64,000 bases of DNA, from NCBI GenBank assembly GCA_032158295.1, contig CM063262.1, forward strand, positions 2,823,394 to 2,887,393. The letters run 5' to 3'. Both the position numbers and the translations under genes were made by a program. Origin of the DNA: Pycnopodia helianthoides. Taxonomy: Eukaryota; Echinodermata; Asteroidea; Forcipulatida; Asteriidae. The notes under the pieces were generated by a model, which searched no databases, had not been told where the DNA came from, and saw only the letters and a program-made list of their open reading frames with translations. This document shows, one piece after another, positions 56,598-64,000 of the stretch. Position 1 is the stretch's first letter. Each line of letters starts with the position of its first letter.

Positions 56598-56980
56598 TTT
56601 TTTACAGCTAAGGATTAACACTAAGCGGTAAGCTAACTCATTTGCCCCCTCTGCTGTCCGGATTTTTAATGACAAATTGGAACATGTTTCTTTTCACGCA
56701 ATATTACAGAGACCGACCTGGGTTTCTAATACTATACATTTTCAATATAGTTTTTGAAAATGCAATTTTTTATGTGCTTTTTTAATTTTTATATTTTTCT
56801 TTTTGGGTCATTTCTCTTGTATAGAGAAGTATTGTGGTCTTCTGATGTATTTTGTACTGAAATGGTAAAATTTAACGTACTGGAATTTTTGTAAACTTAA
56901 ATCATTGATGTAAAGGCCAAAACGAATTTTTCCCGTTTGGGGATAATAAAATTATTTGAATTGAATTGAATTGTATATTG
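56598..56980 (+). mobile_element. LINE 3' end
   Basis: Degenerate C-terminal motif ANSFAPSAVRIFNDKLE followed by an AT-rich UTR and a (TTGAA)n-like tail at about 56955-56975. Confidence 0.6.
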
Positions 56981-57531
56981 GTGTAAACAGAAGCAGTCAA
57001 GTGGAAACAAACTAAAAGAGAGAGGGGGCAGGGGCCTGACTACTGCTATATTTAATTTTGCGAGTCGAAAAGCAACCTATATATATACAGCACATTTTTT
57101 CATGTATTTGGCGGGTAATAAGTAGACATTTACAAGAACTAAACATCATGCAGATGCTTGCAAGTTTTGACCCCAAACTGAGATTGGTTCCATGATCATG
57201 TGTAGATGGATTGCAATACGTGTCATTGACCGCCAACTTTGATGTAAAACGATGGAAAAGTGCACGCGTGTACGCGCTATACGCACGACTCTCAGCCAAT
57301 GATAGCTCTTCACGCGTGCACAATTCATCAAAGATGGTGGTCAATGACGCGTATTGCAATCCATCTAATTATACAAAACGAAACGAGAAGGAAGCGCCGG
57401 CAAAAACCGCAGATGTCTAAGAACCGCACTTGTCCATCGTGAAATATTGAATAAGTCGGTGACAAGACCGTGCGATTCTGTTCTTTTGAATTTTTAATGG
57501 AGATCCAGTATTTTTTGCAGCATTTATGTTC

Positions 57532-57680
57532 TTCTTCTTCTTCTTCTTTCCTCTGCATTATTTATTTATTTTATTTTCTATTTTATTTTCGTTTGTTTAT
57601 TTATTTGTTTATCTATGATGATGATGGTGATGATGATGATGATAATGATGATGATGATGATGATGATGATTTTTTAGGGG
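57532..57680. repeat. TTC and GAT microsatellites
   Basis: (TTC)n at about 57532-57548 and (GAT)n at about 57616-57670, followed by a G-run. Confidence 0.9.
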
Positions 57681-57884
57681 GGGGGGGGTGCTAGACAAAA
57701 GTTGGGGAGACTAAAGCCGCCCTAGCCCCAGTAGAGCCGCGCCTGGATCCCAGAAAACATAAACACTGTATGCGACTATTTTGTCAGCTCTACCAATCCA
57801 GTTCAATACCTCGTCCTGTGCCTAGAAGAAGGAAACATTCACTGGAGAGAGGGCGTAAGCAATATTTGCATAATTGTGCTTCAA

Positions 57885-59137
57885 TACGGAGCCCCTAAAG
57901 GGACAGGTAGAAAAAAAAATTTGAAAAGGTTAAAGAAAATACAATATTATTTCGTTCCCTCGAAATATTATTTCGTTCCCTCGAATTAGTATTTCGTTCC
58001 CTCGAAATATTATTTCGTTCCCACGAAATAGTATTTTGTTCCCTCGAAATCATTTCGTTACCACGAAATATTAATTCGTTCCCTCGAAATCATTTCGTTC
58101 CCTCGAAATGTTATTTCGAGGGAACGAAATAATTTCGAGGGAACGAATAATATATTATTCGTTCCCTCGAATTAATATTTCGTTTCCTCAAAATAATATT
58201 TCGTTCCCTCGAAATAATTAAGCGGCTACGATATGCCATTTAATTTCCAAGTATCATTACGAGATCACCGTAAAACTAACAGCATTTTAATTTGTTCTAT
58301 GTTTCTATGTTTTGTGTTGTTGTTGTTGATTGTTTGTTTTTTCTTCGGGGAGTTCAGGTTGTTTTCTTAATAATGGAATTTAAGATTTATTATAGTCTCA
58401 GGTAGAGTGAGAAGTAAAGGGTTAATAATGAAATTATTTTAAGGCTTAAGTTTTCAGCGTACAAAGAAAAAACTGTATAACAATCTAATAGGGTTAAAGA
58501 CAAGATGAATTCCTGGAAACAAAAGGGCTGTCAAACATTCTGCCGGGCGTTGTAGTATTTGCTTCGCTTAGTTAAGAAAGTCATTGAAGTAAAACCTGAT
58601 GTAGTTGTAAGAGAATTTGGAAATTACACACTAACATAATGGCTTTATTATTCCAGAAATTCTCTTGGCATATCAAGGACTCCGTACCAGCTAAATTATT
58701 TTGTTCGAACGAAATAAATATATTTCGTTCCCTCGAAATACTATTTCGTTCCCTCGAAATGTTATTTCGTTCCCTCGAAATAATCTATTTCGTTCCCTCG
58801 AAATAAAAATTCGAGGGAACGAAATAATATTTCGAGGGAACGAAATAACATTTCGAGGTAACGAAATAACATTTCGAGGGAACGAAATAACATTTCGAAA
58901 AAACGAAATAACATTTCGAGGGAACGAAATGATTTCGAGGTAACGAAATGATTTCGAGGGAACGAAATAATATTTCGAGGGAATGAAATAATATTTCGTG
59001 GGAACGAAATAGTATTTCGATGTAACGAAATACTATTTCGAGGGAACGAAATAATATTTCGAGGTAACGAAATAATTTTGTATTTTTTTTTTACTTTTTC
59101 ATTTTTTTTTTTTACCTGTCCCCTTAGGGGCTCCGTA
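57885..59137. mobile_element. 1.25-kb foldback element built of TTTCGTTCCCTCGAAA units
   Basis: Ends TACGGAGCCCCTAAAGGGAC and GTCCCCTTAGGGGCTCCGTA are inverted repeats, directly flanked by CTTCAA on both sides (57879-57884 and 59138-59143), a 6-bp target duplication. Inside, both arms consist of many degenerate 17-20-bp units with CGTTCCCTCGAAA, facing each other and also locally inverted. The middle (about 58220-58680) is unique AT-rich DNA without a gene. The 80-codon open frame at 58701 is a translation of the repeat. Resembles Foldback-type elements. Confidence 0.88.
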
Positions 59138-59154
59138 CTTCAAGACACCCGAGA

Positions 59155-59656
59155 GTGAATAAATTCTGTATGGGAATGGGGCAACATCTCGTGCGGGTAG
59201 TTCTAGCAAACAATGTAACATATAATGCCACAGGGTGTTTGTTATTGTTATTTTTTATTATGCGAACGATTTATTACTGTATCCTTGACCTTGCCATGTG
59301 GGCGTATACCCCCATCAATCATAATGACGTCACGACATTATGTCGGTCCAAAGGTTTCTACAACCTGGACTGCCTGGTTTGCATGTGGAGGACAACGCAC
59401 CGCACAAGCAACACAGCTGTTGGGGGCAACAATTTGGGATACAACAGAAATTGTTCGCAGAAATTGTCACAGTGGTGTGCTTTCAACCACACACCACACA
59501 CCCATTATGCTCACTTTCTCTTCGGTTGGATCGTTCCACTTGACCCTGCTACATGCAGCGGTACAGTTTGTGTTGCATTGTCATTTTAAGCCTTTCAGTT
59601 TCTGCCGGGGTCGAGACGCGAAAAGTGGTGGAACAGTTGTAAGTTGCCGTTGGTGA
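59155..59656 (+). other. overlapping 144- and 143-codon open frames, unassigned
   Basis: Two frames are open in the same stretch, neither with a recognisable domain or splice context. Probably non-coding. Confidence 0.25.
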
Positions 59657-59753
59657 GAGCCGTCCATCTATACTTTGTGGAGTTGGAGGAGTGGGGACAT
59701 CCTAAACCTGACGATCCCCGATGAATTGGCTGTCGATATACTCACTGCTGGTA

Positions 59754-60020
59754 TGTACCGATTAAATGAGCAAAACCATACGAGTAAAATTCTTCCTGGT
59801 TTACAGCAATCGTGACTGACATTGTTGAATAAGGAGTATTGGCATTGTACTCTCACATCCAACCAACATGGCGGACATCAGATTAAATATTTAAGCGCAA
59901 AGAAATAAAATGATTGACTGAAATCTTTTTCTTATTGAAAGGATTGCTAGAGCAGACCCACCAAAAAGGTCGCAGACGGCGTTCGTGTTTGTGTTATATT
60001 AAACCATACTCATGAAGAAA
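59754..60020. repeat. local duplication, copy 1
   Basis: Recurs at 60435-60712 with high identity: shared caatcgtgactgacattgtt, accaacatggcggacatcag and gcagacggcgttcgtgtttg. Confidence 0.85.
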
Positions 60021-60434
60021 CAAACCTGTTAATTTTTGCGTTAGGTTAGGCAGGAGAAAACAGTGGAAAAAAAACATGCAAATTTTCAGCACGTAAACAC
60101 ATTGTCCATATTTTTGGTTCTAACAACCGATATCGGCTGCTGCGTTTTGTGTGTGGGTTTTTATGATACAGTTTTATCGAATATGAATACATTTCAGACG
60201 GGAATATTTCACGGGGTTCTAGTTTCAATCGCGAAATCAGTAAGATTTCAGACTAAACAATTATGTTTTGTATCCTCACAAATTAAATATTATTTCCTTC
60301 ACATCGTCTGGTCCTCAAAAACAAAACATGAAGACAACGATCAGCAATATGGTTTATGTATCGTCGTGGATTCTGTGCATTTCATAATCTGGATTATTTC
60401 GAATCTTGGCGATCGAAATAAGTAAAAGTGATTA

Positions 60435-60712
60435 ATCTTGGCATTAAATGAGCAAAACCATACTAGTAATATTTTCCCTGGTGTACAGCAATCGTGACTG
60501 ACATTGTTGAATAAGGAGTATTGGCATTGTACTCTCACAGCCAACCAACATGGCGGACATCAGACTAAATACTTAAGCGCAAAGAAATAAAATGATTGAC
60601 TGAAATCGTTTTCTTATTGAAAGGATTGCTAGAGCAGACCCACCAAAATGGTCGCAGACGGCGTTCGTGTTTGTGTTATATTAAACCATACACATGAAAT
60701 AACAAACCTGTT
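60435..60712. repeat. local duplication, copy 2
   Basis: Offset about 680 bp from copy 1. Its 3' part (gctagagcagacccaccaaa) is related to the TTAA MITE at 61672. Confidence 0.85.
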
Positions 60713-61102
60713 AAAGCCAAATTAGAATGAGATCTGATGAATGAGATGGAAGAAACATTATACGTAAAAGAAGTATTACTGATTCCAAATAAAGTATAAT
60801 TTTACCATTAACTACCTTTTTACACTGGTAAAAGAAACGACGACGCCAGCTTGTTTCTAGGCCCTGCCGGGCCGCACAGGAAATCTTTTACATTATGATA
60901 ATGATATGCAATGACCCCAGAAAACGTCATTTGTAAGAGACCCCCGCGAAGCCCGCGCGTCGCTAGGGAAGTACATGTGTTAACATTGGCATGGTACTGC
61001 GGTGACCCGTACGGCCGGGGGAAAGAGTGTTCATTTCGTTAGTCTTTTCGTGGCTGCTATTCGGAGATTTTTCTTTTCTTTTTTCAATGTCGATGATGTA
61101 CA

Positions 61103-61419
61103 ATGCCACTTAATTGTGTGGTAGGCGGTTGCACACGCAATCGGGTGAAAAATTCCGACGTATTTTGGTTAATTTTCCCCAAAATGTGTCGACTCGGAGA
61201 GCGTGGGTTCGCTTCGTGAACAACACGCGATCAGATTTCACCCTGACCAACGCTTCCAGAATATGCTCGGAACACTTCACCGAAAATTGCATCGATGAAA
61301 CCGTTCGAATAAAGAGAAGCCTTGGTTTAAAGACGAAGAAGAAGAAGAGCAAAAAGGGGAAAGCCGAAGGACAAGCAGAGGAAGAGAGTTCAGGTCAAAG
61401 AAAACAAATAAGAAAGTAA
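61103..61419 (+). pseudogene. THAP-domain protein, single frameshift
   Basis: ATG-led MPLNCVVGGCTRNRVKNSD continues to FWLIFPK, then the frame shifts by one near 61181-61190 and continues as NVSTRRAWVRFVNN and NASRICSEHFTENC. Together these hold the THAP landmarks: C-x4-C, P, W and C-x2-H. A basic tail (LKTKKKKSKKGKAEG) follows to the stop at 61417-61419. A single shift next to CCCCAAAA suggests a homopolymer error or a recent mutation. THAP proteins are DNA-binding and often domesticated from transposons. A GTAAAT near the stop could be a donor to further exons. Confidence 0.7.
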
Positions 61420-61667
61420 ATGCAGAGTTTGCAATGCTAAATTTCACCATGCAAAGTTTCAAGCCCTATTTAAACGGACTATTGTTTTGAAATAATACAT
61501 TTTTTGTATCCACCACTGATAATAATTTAAAAAAGAAACAACACCCGAGTACATTATGTGTGAGGATAGATACATGAATAAACACATGTGTAACAGTTGT
61601 ACATTCAAATAATTGCAATGTTTAAACAGTTTAAACCAAAATTTTGGGTCCAATCGGGCCATGCAAC

Positions 61668-62021
61668 TTAAAGATATTATACAGGACTGGTAGAGCTGAC
61701 AAAATAGTCGCAGACAGTGTTCATGTTTTGTGGGATTCAACATATGCATGAACAAACAAACCTGTGAAAGTTTGAGCTCTTAATGGTCATCGAGGAAAAT
61801 AGTGAAAAAAGACCTAATGTGTTTTCTGTTATTTCAAACATCAAGTTTTTATCGCGCGTGATAAATACTATTTTACTAATTTCTCAGAAACGATAGCATT
61901 TTAGGCAGAAATATTTTAAGGAACCCTTTCTACCATTGCTTACTTTAAATCATGTAAGTTATGTGTGAATCTGTGAACATTTGTGTTTTTCGATCTTACC
62001 AAAAGTGTACAGGGCCTTTAA
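61668..62021. mobile_element. TTAA-flanked MITE, second family
   Basis: TTAA on each side of 61672-62017. Ends (GATATTATACAGGACTGGTA and a right end with ACCAAAAGTGTACAGGGCCT) are imperfect inverted repeats. Fragments of the left part (gacaaaatagtcgcagacag) recur at 9285-9330, 57750-57800, 59945 and 60625. Confidence 0.7.
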
Positions 62022-62756
62022 ATCAATAAAAAAAAAAATCCTTTAGTAACAAATGTGTAATTTGGGATTACATTGTAGTTGTATGTACATACACTATTGG
62101 TACATGTAATTGTCTGAACATTTTTGGTGACTCATTATTGGAGACTTATCATTTTTCAAATATTTATTGAACGGACAATACATTAAGTAGGATGCTTGCT
62201 TTAATTTGTATCTAAAGTCTCATAAAGATTTTACACAAAACAGAAAAAAATACAAAAAAAGGTATGTTTAGCTCTAACAACTTTACATATCATCTAAATC
62301 TGGATATGAAAACCCCTCGTAGTTGTTTTCTGGATCTGGAAATGTTATTCTTGTCTTGTGTATGATACACGAAGGCAGGGGTACACGGTTATGCCTCCCG
62401 AGAAATCCATAGCACCATCTGATCACTTGTCGGTACGACACATGTCTGTATTTCCTGTGTGAAATAAATGAATATTTGTCTGAACAAAATATACATTGTT
62501 ACAAAAGTCAACATTCTTACAGTTTGAGTTGTTTTTTATTAGCCATAATTGTAAACTGCTGAGTACCAAATTTTACCAATGGAATGTTAAGGGGATTTTA
62601 CTTCAAATGACTTTAGACAGAGGATAAAATGGCTGTTTTTTTCTAGTCAAAATGATGACGCAATCATTTTTTGATAAGGCAATCAAATGTACATGCACTC
62701 TTAAAACTCCCGGGTCAAAATTTTTTGACCCTTTTCCGGGTCAAAATTTGGGTTCA

Positions 62757-62940
62757 TGACGTCATGCCATGTTCTGATTGGATAAAAAAAGACACGTGAT
62801 GGAGCAACTATTGCTTCGAACTGCGCCATTTTGTTTGCAAGTGCCTTCGTCGTCGGCGCTCAGAGTATCATCACAGAAGTAAACGATTCATTGAAGACTA
62901 GTGGGGGCTGCCTATTTATGTGGTAGTAGATGAAGGTAAG
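62757..62940 (+). promoter_or_regulatory. candidate promoter and 5' exon
   Basis: TGACGTCA (CRE, 62757-62764), ATTGG (62777-62781) and CACGTG (62793-62798) cluster ahead of GATGAAG|GTAAGT, a strong donor at about 62936. A possible acceptor (CTGTTTTAG) lies near 63755. Only short open frames follow, so any coding exons are outside the window. Confidence 0.4.
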
Positions 62941-62984
62941 TTGAAGCTACAAAGTACAATTTCATTAGGTTTATTTTTCATAAA

Positions 62985-62985
<1 letters not shown>

Positions 62986-63033
<48 letters not shown>

Positions 63034-63225
63034 TGTGGGTGTGTGTACACACAGAAGGGCATATGTGGGGTCCTGACAACAATGGAACAATGGACCCCAC
63101 AAGGTCATTTCAATAGGAACAATTGGGCCCCACAAGGGAATTCTTCAGAAAAGGGAATAATAGAACAACAATAGCAGTACCCCACAAACCGGATCCGTAA
63201 GGATGTGTGTGTGTGTGTGTGTGTT
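62986..63225. repeat. (GT)n microsatellites
   Basis: A ~60-bp (GT)n tract at about 62986-63048 and a shorter one at about 63202-63224. Confidence 0.95.
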
Positions 63226-64000
63226 TGTGGTCCCATTTCACGAGTTACGTTTTGTACGACATGTACAGTATTACTAAAGTAATACATGTCTAACATGTAC
63301 TACATCATGGCTACCTTGCGATGGCTGTCTTGCATTGCCTGAGTTAGGATCGCTTTGTACATCCAGCATTCACCCATTTTTAACTTGTGTTTGGTGTACA
63401 ATACATTTTCTTGCTCGCCAATCGATAGGAATCCGAGTGAGTGTGGTACTTGGATATAACTACTAACATTATGTTGGTTCTGTTGTCTATGTTTAAAGAC
63501 TGTAAACTGTACACAATTTGGGGTTGAAAAATAAATAGTAGGGGCCTGATGGATACAAAAATAAGTCTGAAGTTGTGCACTGTATATTCAGAGCACAATC
63601 ATTGTTCTGCCGAGAAGTGTTGTTGATTACAATGATGGATTTAGAACATAACAAAATCAACTGAATTTGATTCACTTAGTCTTAGACTCAAGCAAGGAAA
63701 TGCTTGTGTTTGCCGTATACTTCTTTTTAAATTGAAATTGTTTTCACTGTTTTAGAAAGAGGCATGGATCGGTGAAAGTTTTTCTTCTTCTGGATGTGCA
63801 TCAAGTCTCTGCTCTGGAAGTAGCTTTACCCACATGGATATGTGGCACCATGGATGAAGATTTTCAGGAGTTTGAAACTGTTTGAGGTGGCCAAGAACAC
63901 AACTAAAAACGATGAGTATGTTGAATATGTTCATGTGTTAGAGGCATAAACAAATTTAAACAAACATTTTGTTATGTGCTCCTATCCCCCCATACATTTT
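63226..64000. other. no gene recognised to window end
   Basis: Short open frames only. Possible second exon of the candidate transcript near 63756-63915, without a long coding frame. Confidence 0.4.

Noticed and set aside
58701..58943. 80-codon frame with FRGNEIT repeats
   Set aside because: Direct translation of the foldback element's short repeat units.
59155..59656. Overlapping 144- and 143-codon frames as a gene
   Set aside because: Two frames open at once, with no domain and no splice signals; adjacent to a mobile element.
1..64000. Bacterial operon, phage or defence system
   Set aside because: Introns, SINEs, LINEs, IFT46 and SRCR/LDLa modules show animal nuclear DNA.

Overview
The window is animal nuclear DNA: AT-rich, with GT-AG introns, many tRNA-derived SINEs, TTAA- and TA-flanked MITEs, LINE tails and microsatellites. 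The secreted SRCR/LDL-receptor-A gene, the SINE style and the frequent tacatgta words suggest a marine deuterostome, most likely an echinoderm. That placement is inference.

Layout. 1-22.2 kb: no convincing gene; SINE copies, MITEs, a LINE 3' end (6.2-6.5 kb), and a 1.6-kb tandem duplication (14.0-17.4 kb) in which each copy carries a 78-bp minisatellite. 22.3-22.8 kb (-): first coding exon of an unrecognised Ser/Pro-rich protein, divergent from IFT46. 23.2-31.8 kb (+): IFT46, an intraflagellar transport complex B subunit, assembled here from ten coding exons including a 21-bp microexon. Two exons need one extra base each to stay in the conserved frame. With those bases the exons sum to 412 codons including stop and every phase agrees, so assembly error is more likely than a dead gene.

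35.5-49.7 kb (-): the most distinctive locus. It has a TATA box, a signal-peptide exon, a long array of phase 1-1 exons that each encode a Tyr/Asp-rich linker plus one LDLa module, two nearly identical SRCR exons, a divergent LDLa exon and a possible Lys-rich last exon. Taking the intact and near-intact exons gives about 1,128 residues in frame. The array shows recent exon-plus-intron duplication, two 1-bp indels in neighbouring exons that cancel each other, two decayed modules and one lost splice acceptor.

50-64 kb: mobile DNA. It holds a 1.15-kb TA-flanked element, a 1.25-kb foldback element built of TTTCGTTCCCTCGAAA units with a 6-bp target duplication, hairpin MITEs, two THAP-domain sequences broken by frameshifts, LINE tails, local duplications, and a possible first exon and promoter at 62.7-62.9 kb.

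The window shows several 1-bp indels in recognisable coding sequence, including in IFT46, so every frameshift reported here should first be tested as a consensus error.
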